A DNA stretch of 64,000 nt from AWTP1-13 sp963832445 (GTDB taxonomy: Bacteria > Pseudomonadota > Alphaproteobacteria > Rhizobiales > Hyphomicrobiaceae), in NCBI GenBank assembly GCA_963832445.1, contig CAWHUM010000015.1:248001-312000 (forward strand). The letters run 5' to 3'. Below are positions 45,575-54,299 of this stretch, piece after piece (position 1 is the first letter of the stretch; the number at the start of each line of letters is the position of its first letter). Below the pieces are notes generated by a model, which saw nothing but the letters and a program-made list of their open reading frames with translations, searched no databases and had not been told where the DNA came from. The position numbers were made by a program, and so were the translations under genes.

Positions 45575-46197
45575 GATTGGGGCTCAAGACGCCCGCGTTA
45601 GCGGCAAATGAAGGCGTTTCTCACGGGAGCGCACGCACGCCAAGGCCCCGCCGGCCAGGAAGCAGATCTGCAGCGTGACCAGCAGACCCGCGCAGCCGCC
45701 GGGCGATCAACGCTTTGGCCTGCGCATGCAGCACGGCTTGAGTTCGGCCAGCCGCTCTCCTTGTCAGCCGCCCAAATCGCCATCTGGTGCCGCGCTTGTC
45801 CTTACCGCAAAAGCTGGCCCTCTTCGATGTCGTTGGCCGCCTCCGCTGGGCCACAAGGAGCATAATATCGCTCCGCTCAGTGCATGCTCGATCCGCCCGA
45901 TAAGTGTAGTCAGTACGCGCACAACACAGCAACGCCGTCATCATCATGGCTCGGAATGGCGGCTGGCCGAGGCTTGATGTGGGGCTGCCCCTAATGCCTC
46001 TCATCCGCGCCAGGGGGCTCTGTGGGTGGGTCGAGCCCTTCTGCGCCATTGGGCGGGCATGTCTGAGGCTATTCGTCGAGCTGTTTGCGCAGAAGTCTTT
46101 TGTGTAAGGGATTCAGGTCCAGGTGTGGCTGGGAGATCACCACAGGTGGGGACCAATTCGGTATGAACGCCAAAGTTTGTTGTGTATGGGGCTGTTC
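45575..46197. other. Gap without recognisable genes
   Basis: About 620 bases after the sugar transferase. Open frames on both strands overlap and lack codon bias or family motifs. No repeat or clear terminator seen. It presumably contains the promoter for the barrel gene. Confidence 0.5.
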
Positions 46198-47157
46198 ATG
46201 CGTTGCGTGTCAAAATTATTTGTGCTTGCGGGTTCGGTGTCTTTTCTCGCAGCTGCCCCCGCCCTGGCGCAAGAAGGATCAGCCCCTGGGCAGGTTTGGC
46301 CTGGTATGTATGTTGGCGCCAACATTGGTGGCGCCTGGGGTGAGTTCAACTCAGGCCACAAGGCGACGGCGGATTCTTCTACGCTTCCCGGAGCGCAGGC
46401 AGACCTCGCGAAACTCGGTGCGGGAACACCTCGGCGAGCGCTTTCGGGTGCGCGACCATTCAGCTGGACAGGCTGGTACGTGGGCGTGCACGCAGGTGGT
46501 GCATGGGGCGATTTGGATGTTACGTCCTTGATTCTCAATGATGGGGGCGTGCCTGCTCATACGCAGCCGCTATTGGACGCTGTCAACGCCATAAACAATG
46601 TGAGCGTCGGCGCCAAGGGGGGCGTTCTTGGAGCGCAGGCTGGTTTTAATGTTCAGTCGGGCAGTTTTGTCCTCGGAGGAGTGCTGGATTTTGGGTCGAT
46701 GTCACTGCGGGGGTCGCGTGACCTTGTGCGGCTGAACCCCATAGCTGGCGTCACGTCGATCGCGGTGCGCGACGAGGTGGAGACGAACTGGCTATTGACG
46801 ATCCGCCCCCGTGTAGGCGTCGTTCACGATCGCATGTTGCTATACGCGACCGGTGGGCTAGCGGTCACCGAACTGAAGTACGCGCACGCCTATACTGCCA
46901 TTACCGCCACTACGAGTACTGAGCAAGCTTCGGTCACGGAAGTTCGGGCGGGATGGACTCTGGGCGGAGGGGTCGAATTCGCAATAGATGGGCACTGGAC
47001 GATGAACGCCGAGTATCTGTTCGCCGATTTTGGCAGTGTTGATACACCACGCGCCAGAGTTCAGAACTCCGCGGCAGGACCTTTAAATACTGTCTTCGAC
47101 CACAATGTCGAATTGAGCACCCAGATTTTGCGGGCAGGGATCAACTATAGGTTCTGA
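46198..47157 (+). CDS. Outer-membrane beta-barrel protein (Omp25/Omp31-like porin family)
   Basis: 319 aa from ATG 46198: signal peptide MRCVSKLFVLAGSVSFLAAA, cleaved after ALAQ. The barrel part has alternate hydrophobic strands: WTGWYVGVHAGGAWGDLD, FNVQSGSFVLGGVLDFGSMSL, NWLLTIRPRVGVV, LLYATGGLAVTELKYAH, GWTLGGGVEFAIDGHWTMNAEYLFADFG and terminal GINYRF with the C-terminal Phe. Oddly, a short copy of the first strand motif (WPGMYVGANIGGAWGEFN) precedes the true one by about 60 residues, so the N-terminus is internally duplicated. Likely a surface barrel in the exopolysaccharide locus. Confidence 0.88.
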   Translation: MRCVSKLFVLAGSVSFLAAAPALAQEGSAPGQVWPGMYVGANIGGAWGEFNSGHKATADSSTLPGAQADLAKLGAGTPRRALSGARPFSWTGWYVGVHAGGAWGDLDVTSLILNDGGVPAHTQPLLDAVNAINNVSVGAKGGVLGAQAGFNVQSGSFVLGGVLDFGSMSLRGSRDLVRLNPIAGVTSIAVRDEVETNWLLTIRPRVGVVHDRMLLYATGGLAVTELKYAHAYTAITATTSTEQASVTEVRAGWTLGGGVEFAIDGHWTMNAEYLFADFGSVDTPRARVQNSAAGPLNTVFDHNVELSTQILRAGINYRF

Positions 47158-47251
47158 CCAAGCTCCTAATCGGATCCAAGAGTGGGGGCGCTTTGCCACG
47201 AGGCAAGATTGATGGAGACTTGTAGAGCTCTAGTAAAACAGGGAGTGGGTC

Positions 47252-47470
47252 ATGCAATGGAAAGTTAGCGACGTAGTGATTGCTCTTACGGTCCCTGCCC
47301 TGCTTTGGGCGAGCGGAGCGAACGCCGCCTGTGATCCCGGAACTGGGTGGGGCTGTGGCGGTGGCGGCGGCGCAATCGCAAATCCTGAGATCAATGGTCC
47401 TGCCGGCATAGCAGCGTTAGCTCTGGTCGCTGCCGTTGTCGCCCTGCTTCGCAGCAGGTCCAAGGGATAG
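47252..47470 (+). CDS. Small VPEID-CTERM-type exosortase substrate
   Basis: 72 aa with ATG 47252 and GGGAG upstream. The N-terminal signal peptide ends GANAA. The mature part is tiny: CDPGTGWGCGGGGGAIAN with two Cys. The C-terminal sorting region has Pro45-Glu-Ile-Asn48, where VPEID members have Asp, then a hydrophobic helix (GIAALALVAAVVALL) and a basic tail (RSRSKG). It lies 41 bp before the exosortase E gene. Predicted fate: exported, cleaved at the PEIN site and released or attached at the surface. Confidence 0.83.
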   Translation: MQWKVSDVVIALTVPALLWASGANAACDPGTGWGCGGGGGAIANPEINGPAGIAALALVAAVVALLRSRSKG

Positions 47471-47511
47471 TCTGGTGCACGCGCGGCCAGCGTTGCACCT
47501 CTAGCCTGCAG

Positions 47512-49182
47512 ATGATCGGCGATAAAAGTCCGGGACTTGTGGGTTCAGGCGAGGGAGCCCACAGGCACCCAGAGGACGTTGTAGATTTGCGAGCGGCATC
47601 GAAACGCTGCGTCGCGTGGCTGGCTATATGTCTAATTGAAATTTGGATTGTATCCTACCTCTTCTACTTCCCGACTGATTTGCACGAGTGGTCCAATCCT
47701 GTTTCCTATGCAAAGAAGTTGGTTCATGTAGTGGTCCTTGCCACGGTGGTATTTGCCATTGTGGCATGGCCGAAGCGTTTCGTTATTCTCAATGACTGGG
47801 TCCGGTCGGGTGCAAGCCACAACTGGCTTCCGGCACTCCTGGCCAATTTCTCCATCTTCACCCTGCTGGTCGGCGCTACCATCGCCTTCACCGGCCATGT
47901 GGCAACCACTCAGGAGCCCCCCTGGGCTTGGTTTTGGGTGTACTGCGGCCTGCTGCTGGCCAACGCTGTTTCGCTTGCGCTGTTGGCAGCATCACCCGCC
48001 TTTTGGGCGAGGCTCCTCCGTTTGCTCCCCATCGAGGCCGCACTGGCTTTGAGTGGCGCGATATTCGTGCTTCTTGCAGGCGAGCTGTCACGGCAGAGCT
48101 GGCGCACCCTATCGTCTGCCACTCTTGCGGTCGCAGCGTGGCTGCTGTCCCTTTACGAGCCGGGCGTGACCGTTGACGCCTCGCGGCAGGTCTTGGGCGC
48201 GGGCGGGTTCCGAGTACTCATTCTTCCGGAATGCTCCGGCTACGAGGGCATTGGTCTGGTGATCGCCTTCATGTCCCTCTATTTTTGGGTTTTTCGCAGC
48301 GAACTGCGCTTCCCCAACGCACTCTTGCTCCTGCCAGTCGGTATTGCGGCGATTTGGCTGCTCAATGCAGCGCGAATAGCGGCTTTGGTGAGCATCGGCG
48401 CCCACCTGTCGCCGTCCGTGGCCGCCGACGGGTTCCACTCGCAGGCCGGTTGGATAGCCTTCCTTCTCGTCACAGTGGGCCTGATGGCGATCTCGCACCG
48501 AAGCAGCTATTTCCGCGTGCAGCCGCAGTTGCAACGAGCTACTCCTCCTGCGTCGAAGGTCCGATTGGTCTATGCCCTGTTGCTGCCTTTCATCGCGCTC
48601 ATGGCGACCACCATTATTGCTTCCGCTTTCGCTCCCCACGAGCAGTGGCTCTATGGCTTGAAGGTTGTGGTCGTCGGCGCCGTCTTGTGGCGGTTCCGAG
48701 ATGTCTATCTAGGTTTCGCCGCGAATTTCTCGCCCCTCTCCACCACGGTTGGGTTGGCCATCGGCGTAATATGGGTTGCCACCGACCCCGGGGCCGGACA
48801 GGAGGTCCGGCTGCAAACTTGGCTCTACGCCTTGCCCTCCGCGGCAGCCGCTGCATGGCTCGCTGTGCGGGCCTTTGGCGCAATTGTCATAGTTCCTTTG
48901 GCCGAGGAACTCGCCTTCCGCGGCTATCTGCATCACGCACTGGCCTCCTGGCATTTCGAGACGGCTGCGCCGGGACGGTTCCCATGGTTGGCGCTCCTTG
49001 CGTCATCGGTGCTCTTTGGCGTCCTGCACCAGCGCTGGCTTGCTGGCACCCTCGCTGGTGCAGCCTACGCGATACTCATGTATCGCACGGGCAAAATCTC
49101 CGATCCGATCGCAGCACATATGGGTTCGAACGCCGTGATCGTTGTTTGCGCCATCGCTGCCGGTCAATGGTCGCTCCTTTAG
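47512..49182 (+). CDS. xrtE: Exosortase E/protease fusion (VPEID-CTERM system)
   Basis: 556-aa multi-pass membrane protein with two parts. The exosortase half has the catalytic Cys241 (LPECSGYEGIG), Arg288 (WLLNAARIAAL) and His309 (DGFHSQAGW) of the archaeo-/exosortase family. The C-terminal part is a CPBP/CAAX-type protease: Glu465-Glu466-x3-Arg470 (AEELAFRGYL), His506 (FGVLHQRW) and His536-x3-Asn540 (HMGSN). This double architecture defines exosortase E. It should cut the C-terminal signal of its substrate and may join it to a lipid or glycan. Start 47512 has a weak ribosome site. Intact. Confidence 0.92.
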   Translation: MIGDKSPGLVGSGEGAHRHPEDVVDLRAASKRCVAWLAICLIEIWIVSYLFYFPTDLHEWSNPVSYAKKLVHVVVLATVVFAIVAWPKRFVILNDWVRSGASHNWLPALLANFSIFTLLVGATIAFTGHVATTQEPPWAWFWVYCGLLLANAVSLALLAASPAFWARLLRLLPIEAALALSGAIFVLLAGELSRQSWRTLSSATLAVAAWLLSLYEPGVTVDASRQVLGAGGFRVLILPECSGYEGIGLVIAFMSLYFWVFRSELRFPNALLLLPVGIAAIWLLNAARIAALVSIGAHLSPSVAADGFHSQAGWIAFLLVTVGLMAISHRSSYFRVQPQLQRATPPASKVRLVYALLLPFIALMATTIIASAFAPHEQWLYGLKVVVVGAVLWRFRDVYLGFAANFSPLSTTVGLAIGVIWVATDPGAGQEVRLQTWLYALPSAAAAAWLAVRAFGAIVIVPLAEELAFRGYLHHALASWHFETAAPGRFPWLALLASSVLFGVLHQRWLAGTLAGAAYAILMYRTGKISDPIAAHMGSNAVIVVCAIAAGQWSLL

Positions 49183-49403
49183 AGTACGCGGTGCCGGCGC
49201 TGGCAGCGCAATCACGCGGGCGTTGGCACCCGGCCCCGGCCAGTGCCTCCAAGCACTTGAGCAAACGGCCCTGGCGAGGTACCCCCGGCAATAAGAAAAA
49301 ACCGTCAGAGAGGGAAGAGTGAGGGGCGACCCGGGTGTTCACCTCAATGATAAGGAGGATACCCGCTGGTGCCGCCATCGGCTAGAATGTTACCAGTGCA
49401 AGT

Positions 49404-49844
49404 GTGTGGACCAACAGCATGCAGGTCAGGCAGGCACTGTTCCTGGTGGGCGACTGCGAAACGCGGCTGGGGTCTATTGCTGCTACGACCCCCACGCCTC
49501 TACCCGAAATCGCTCCTGGCATTCTCGACGTTCTCCTCGAGCAGGCGGCGCGCCATGGCTTCACCAATCGGGCCGGCGTGGCTCGCGGCCTCCATTGCGA
49601 AGCACAGGCGCAGGTGCAGGCCTTCTGCGCGCATATGCAGGACGAGCTAGGAGAAATCGGGCCCACCGCGCCTTTGGTCATGCCAATGGCAAGCTCAATC
49701 CGGGCATGACTTTGCCCGCCATGCACGAATGCAAGGTCGATCGGCGCGCCGGGCTTCGCAGCTTGCGTTTTTCCGGCGGCGATCTCAACGCGCCCACCGA
49801 CGCGGTCTTGGTGCAGGCTGGTGGCGGGAGCCTCACGGCCTCGA
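49404..49844 (+). pseudogene. Broken sugar-nucleotidyltransferase gene
   Basis: The first 38 residues (RQALFLVGDCETRLGSIAATTPTPLPEIAPG, LDVLLEQAARHGF) align with the N-terminus of sugar-1-phosphate nucleotidyltransferases, where GGLGTRL is expected; here the loop reads GDCETRL. The next part (VQAFCAHMQDELGEIG) is similar but then the frame is lost, and a third frame carries LNAPTDAVLVQ-like residues. At least three lesions and loss of the catalytic centre suggest a true relic. It immediately precedes the AGE-family epimerase gene, as would be expected in a GDP-sugar operon. Confidence 0.55.
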
Positions 49845-51008
49845 ATGCGCATGGCTGATGCCCTCAACGTAGCTGTGCGGCATTGGATGTTCAAAGGAGC
49901 CCTGCCGTTTTGGGCCGAGCACGGCGTCGATCGCGCGTTCGGTGGATATGTGGAGCAGTTGCGTCTCGACGGCTCCGACGCAGCTGTCGATTTCAAGCGG
50001 GTGCGCGTGATCTGCCGGCAGATGTACGTCTTCTCGCACGCCACGCTGTTGGGGCACAGCGACGGCGCGGATCTCGCTCGAGCATGGGTACGACTACTTG
50101 ATCGCCAAAGCCTGGCAAGGCCCAGATCGGGGCTGGGCTCGCCTATTGGATCGCCAAGGGAAGGTGAGGGACCCGACCGCCGATCTGTACGATCATGCGT
50201 TCGTCTTGTTTGCGCTTGGATGGTATTTCCGTTTGACCAAGGATCCCGAGGTTCTGGGCTGGGCGCTGCGCACGCTCGACTTCATCGATACGCACATGCG
50301 CCATCCCGACGGACACGGCTACCTCACCGAGGTTCCTGCCTCCGGTTATCGCAAGCAGAACCCGCACATGCATCTCTTGGAGGCTGCGCTCGTTAACCTC
50401 GAGGTAAGCGGCGATGCGCGGTTCCTCGCCCTCGCAAACGAAATGGTGACGCTGTTCTGCGACCATTTCTACGATGGCGCAACACAGACGCTGGGTGAAT
50501 ATTTCGACGAAGGGTGGCGGCGCGCGACCGGGCAGATGCCGGTCGTGCGATCGAGCCTGGCCATCACTTCGAGTGGGCGTGGCTCCTTGCGGGATACCAG
50601 AAGATCGTGGGACGGGACATGCGCGAATTCGTGCGCGGCCTCGTCGCCTTTGCGGAGGCAAACGGGGTAGATCGGCAAAGCCGCGCCACCTTCAATTTGG
50701 TCCGCGACGATGGCCTTGTCCTCGATGGACGATCACGCACCTGGCCCAACGCCGAGCGCATTCAGGCCGGCGTGGGGCTGTTCGAGCTGGAGGGTCGCGA
50801 TCCACGAACCGTCTTCGAGCAAAGCGGCCGGCTGCTTCTCAATCGGTACTTAGCGCACGCGCCGCGTGGCACTTGGATTGATGAATTCGAAGCCGATGGG
50901 ACGCCACACGCAGATACGATCCCAGCGTCGACACTCTACCATTTGTTCCTAGCATTCGCGGAAATGCTCCGGGTCGAGCATGAAGTGGCGCGGGCATTTC
51001 GGAATTGA
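49845..51008 (+). CDS. N-acylglucosamine 2-epimerase/mannose-6-phosphate isomerase (AGE) family, frameshifted
   Basis: (Alpha/alpha)6-barrel sugar isomerase/epimerase of about 385 aa. ATG 49845 gives MRMADALNVAVRHWMFKGALPFWAEHGVDRAFGGYVEQL, then CRQMYVFSHATLLG. After a break near 50085: WARLLDRQGKVRDPTADLYDHAFVLFALGWYF, TEVPASGYRKQNPHMHLLEAAL. After one near 50520: EPGHHFEWAWLL, RTWPNAERIQAGV and WIDEFEADGTPHADTIPASTLYHL. The His in NPHMHLLEA, EPGHHFEW and PASTLYH are conserved active-site features. Likely supplies ManNAc- or mannose-type sugar for the polysaccharide. The relic upstream and the breaks make it the weakest gene here. Confidence 0.82.
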
Positions 51009-51039
51009 CACGCTGATCGACGAGCGGCAAATGGTTCTG

Positions 51040-51165
51040 GTAGCACCGTTCAACCGGCGACAAGCAGAGCGCCGAGGCCGCCCACATCGTCACCAGCCTG
51101 CCGGCCGCCGAAGCCGGGGCTCACCGGCTGTTGCAGCTGTCGCACGGCCATTGGCGCACCTTGGC
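51040..51165 (+). mobile_element. Remnant of an ISAs1-family transposase (C-terminal piece)
   Basis: The plus strand reads TGDKQSAEAAHIVTSLPAAE followed by GAHRLLQLSHGHWR. This is the C-terminal portion of ISAs1 transposases (the TSL...LL...GHW.IENRLHW stretch), cut immediately after GHWR. It has no intact partner here. The N-terminal relic at 43940-44400 is on the opposite strand, so the two are not simple halves of one copy. Confidence 0.7.
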
Positions 51166-51749
51166 ATCATGCAGGCCAGATTCTTTGAATGGCCGTGGCA
51201 TGGATCGACCCCTACTTGGTTCGTAGGCTAAGAGTTGAAGTGGAGTCGATTCGAAGTAGACTGCAATCGCTACTGGCTCACCCTCTTGCTCGTTTGATGT
51301 TTTTGTTCATCATTTCGATCGGTGATGGTGCCCGATGTGATCGCGAAATACCCGCCACCCAGAGATCCGGCCTAGGATGCTTCTCTCAAGATGCGGGAGG
51401 CAAGGAGCTGCCCGACTTGAGGAGATGCAGCCGATGTTCTCTTGAAACAGGATCCACGAATCGTGCCCTTGAGCAATCGGGTGTGGTGGAGTTCTCACCT
51501 GATGACGCAGCTTGGAGAGGTTCGTTTGCCGAGACTTTGCAGGCGTCCGGGCTGTTGCCGGTGCCCGGTTTCAGCGGGTCGCAAACTCCAGCTTGGCGAC
51601 AAGCGAACCCCCGTTGGGCAGCTTGTCAATGAGGTCGCCGCGCGCCCGCTGCACGCGTTTCGCGCCATCGTGCTCGCCTGACGGAGCGGTCGCGACGGCG
51701 GCGGCGGCGAGTAGTTGAGGGCGCGGCAACCCCGAGCAACTGGACCATC
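51166..51749. other. Gap without recognisable genes
   Basis: Some 580 bases between the ISAs1 piece and the glycosyltransferase. Short overlapping frames only, less GC-rich than coding DNA nearby, with no family match. It may contain the promoter of the plus-strand glycosyltransferase. Confidence 0.5.
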
Positions 51750-52868
51750 ATGCTAATGAGGCGAAAGTGGTGCATTAATGGCCAATTCCTCGCCCAGCCC
51801 CTCACGGGCGTGCAGCGGTACGCACGCGAGATCGTGCGCGCACTCGATCAGTGCGTCGCAGACGGACATCCACGCGCCCATGGGCTGAGCATCGAGCTGA
51901 TCGTGCCCCGGCAATGTCCAAGCCCGCCCGCATTGCGCGCCATTCGCGTCCGCACTGCAGGCGCCGCAGGGGGCCACATCTGGGAGCAGGGTACGCTCGC
52001 GCAGCAGGCGCGGAGTGGCCTGCTCAGCCTCTGCAATAGCGGCCCGTTGCTGCTGCGCAAGCATATTGTCTGCATTCACGATGTGAACACGCGGTTATGT
52101 CCGAGCAGCTACTCGCTGCCCTTCCGCTCGCTATACCGGGTGCTGCTGCCTGGGCTCGGAAGGACCGCGGCCAGGATCGCGACGGTTTCGCACTACTCCG
52201 CCGACCAACTCGTCCGCTACGGTATCAGCACAAGTGACAAGATCATGTTGGCGCCAGATGGTCACGAGCACGTGCTCGCCTGGGCACCGGCCCACTCCGC
52301 CATCACTAGGGCTGTCGCGGGTCCCGCCACCATCGTCCTCATTGGTAGTCCCGCTCCGCACAAGAACGTCGGGCTTATCGTTGGAATGGCCGAGGAGCTT
52401 GCGACGGTCGGCCTGCGCGTGGCCGTGGCCGGAATGAGCGACAACCGCGTTTTCAACGCCAGTCGGCTGCCGGCCTATGCTCCGAATATCTCCTGGCTCG
52501 GCAGGCTGTCCGATGCCGAGCTTGCTGCTCTGCTACAAGATTCGCTGTGTTTGGCCTTCCCCTCACTTGCCGAAGGGTTCGGCTTGCCGGCGCTTGAGGC
52601 CATGACCCTGCAATGTCCTGTTGTGGTGTCCAATAGGGCCAGCCTGCCCGAGATCTGCGCCGATGCTGCGCTCTACGCCTCGCCCTTCGATAGCAAAGCC
52701 TGGCTCGCCTGCTTTCTACGACTGCGCCACGATCCGAACCTGCGCCAACAAATGATAGCACGGGGGCGAGCGAGGGTCGCGATATACAGCTGGCGCAGAT
52801 CCGCGGAGACATACCTGGAGGCAATGGCCGAGATCGACGCGACGAGTTCAAAGTCCGCCGAAGCGTGA
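51750..52868 (+). CDS. GT4-type glycosyltransferase
   Basis: 372 aa with the GT-B fold. The N-terminal domain begins WCINGQFLAQPLTGVQRYAREI (the glycine loop of mannosyltransferase-like GT4s). The C-terminal domain has ATIVLIGSPAPHKNVGLIV and the donor-binding E-x7-E motif SLAEGFGLPALEAMTLQCPVVVSNRASLPEI. It should add a sugar from a nucleotide donor to the lipid-linked repeat. ATG 51750 (alternative 51756). Tail-to-tail with the next glycosyltransferase. Intact. Confidence 0.9.
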   Translation: MLMRRKWCINGQFLAQPLTGVQRYAREIVRALDQCVADGHPRAHGLSIELIVPRQCPSPPALRAIRVRTAGAAGGHIWEQGTLAQQARSGLLSLCNSGPLLLRKHIVCIHDVNTRLCPSSYSLPFRSLYRVLLPGLGRTAARIATVSHYSADQLVRYGISTSDKIMLAPDGHEHVLAWAPAHSAITRAVAGPATIVLIGSPAPHKNVGLIVGMAEELATVGLRVAVAGMSDNRVFNASRLPAYAPNISWLGRLSDAELAALLQDSLCLAFPSLAEGFGLPALEAMTLQCPVVVSNRASLPEICADAALYASPFDSKAWLACFLRLRHDPNLRQQMIARGRARVAIYSWRRSAETYLEAMAEIDATSSKSAEA

Positions 52869-52891
52869 CACGCCTTGTCGCTTGGGCTGGA

Positions 52892-54098
52892 TTATGCGTG
52901 CCGCGCCAGTGTCTCGTTAAAAGCCTCGGCAATCTCATGCCGAAACCGCTCCACGGAAAACCGCTCTGCATTCTCGCGACACGAGGCTGGCTTGATCTGG
53001 CCGCGATGGGCCTCGAAATGTATTACAGCGTCCCGCACAGCTTGCACAGTTTGCCGACCGAACAAGATACCGGTTGGCTGGCGCGCCCGACCGAGTGGGC
53101 AAACGATGTCGCGAGCGCCACCGCGCCCGAACGCGATCAAGGGCGTTCCACAGGCCTGGGCTTCCGCCAGTGCTATGCCAAAATCCTCGCACCCCGCGAA
53201 CACCAGGGCCTGCGCATGAGCGAGCCTCCGCACGTACTCTTGGCGCGGCAGGAAGCCAGTGAACTCCACGTTGGGCCCGGCCATCGCTCTCAGCGCCTTC
53301 GACTGCTGACCTTCGCCAACGACCACGAGGCGGCGGGTCGGCATGGAGTTGAAGGCCTCGATCACCAGGTCTGTCCGCTTGTAGGGAGCAAGGAACGAGG
53401 CTGTTATGTAGAAGTCGTCCTTGAGCGGCTCTAATTTGAGCTCGTGTGTTGCAACCGGCGGGTGCACCACTCGCGAAGTCGCGGCCATAGATGCGCTTGA
53501 TGCGGGCTTGCACGAAGCTCGAGTTGGCGAGCATGAGATCGGGACCATGCGCGGTCCGCGTATCCCAGATGCGCAGCGTGTGCAGGAAATAGCGGTAAAG
53601 CAACCCCTTCGGGCCATAGGCCAGTCGTCCCTGGGCAAGATAGGAGAACTGTTCGTCCCAGGCGTAGCGAACCGGGCTATGGACGTAGCATAGGTGCGGT
53701 TGGTCGGGTCGGGTGATTACGCCTCGCGCGAACGCAGCCGATGAGGAAATAACCGCGTCATAACTGGTGACGTCGAACTGCTCGATCAGGAATGGGCAGA
53801 CGGGGAACAGCGAGCGGTAATATTTCTCTACCAGGGGCAGGCGATTGGCACCGGAGGTGTGGAACGGGATGCCTGGAAAATGCTCGTCCTTGACGTCCTT
53901 CGCAAGGAAATCGAAGAGCGTGTAGACTTCAGAGCCCTTGAACATCGCGCAGAACTCGGCCAGCACCCTTTCGCCGCCGCGAAAGGAGGGACACCAGTCG
54001 TGGACGAGGGCAACTCTACTGCCCAGAGCAGGTGAGGCGTTTCCGTCACTCGATGCCGACGAGGCGATTTCCGCGCCATCGACGTCTTGCGCAGACAT
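52892..54098 (-). CDS. GT4-type glycosyltransferase, frameshifted
   Basis: About 400 aa. The N-terminal domain (SRVALVHDWCPSFRGGERVLAEFCAMF, VYTLFDFLAKDVKDEHFPG, HLCYVHSPVRYAWDEQFSYL, ANSSFVQARIKRIYGRD) and the C-terminal domain (FYITASFLAPYKRTDLVIEAFN, VEFTGFLPRQEYVRRLAHAQALVFAGCEDFGIALAEAQACGTPLIAFG, the E-x7-E type motif) are in two frames with a break near 53470. Resembles mannosyl-/rhamnosyltransferases of polysaccharide operons. Last gene of the minus-strand exopolysaccharide run beginning at the wza relic. Confidence 0.87.
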
Positions 54099-54299
54099 TG
54101 GATTGGTCCCCTCCTAGTTGCTCTTCAACAAGCTGAAGCATTTCAGGCGCATCGGCACCCGAGGCATCGGCTGCTCCGCAAGCGAAGTCCCCTCGATGCT
54201 CACCTGTATTGACATCGGTGCTCCATCGCCTGCTGTGGCAGCTCTCGCAGCCGCGTGTTGGTCGGCACCCAGCTACCCTGGAGACGGTTCAGTTGTTGT

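Noticed and set aside
45621..46049. 142-codon minus-strand ORF in the gap after the sugar transferase
   Set aside because: Composition is random, no ribosome site, and it overlaps several equally open frames.
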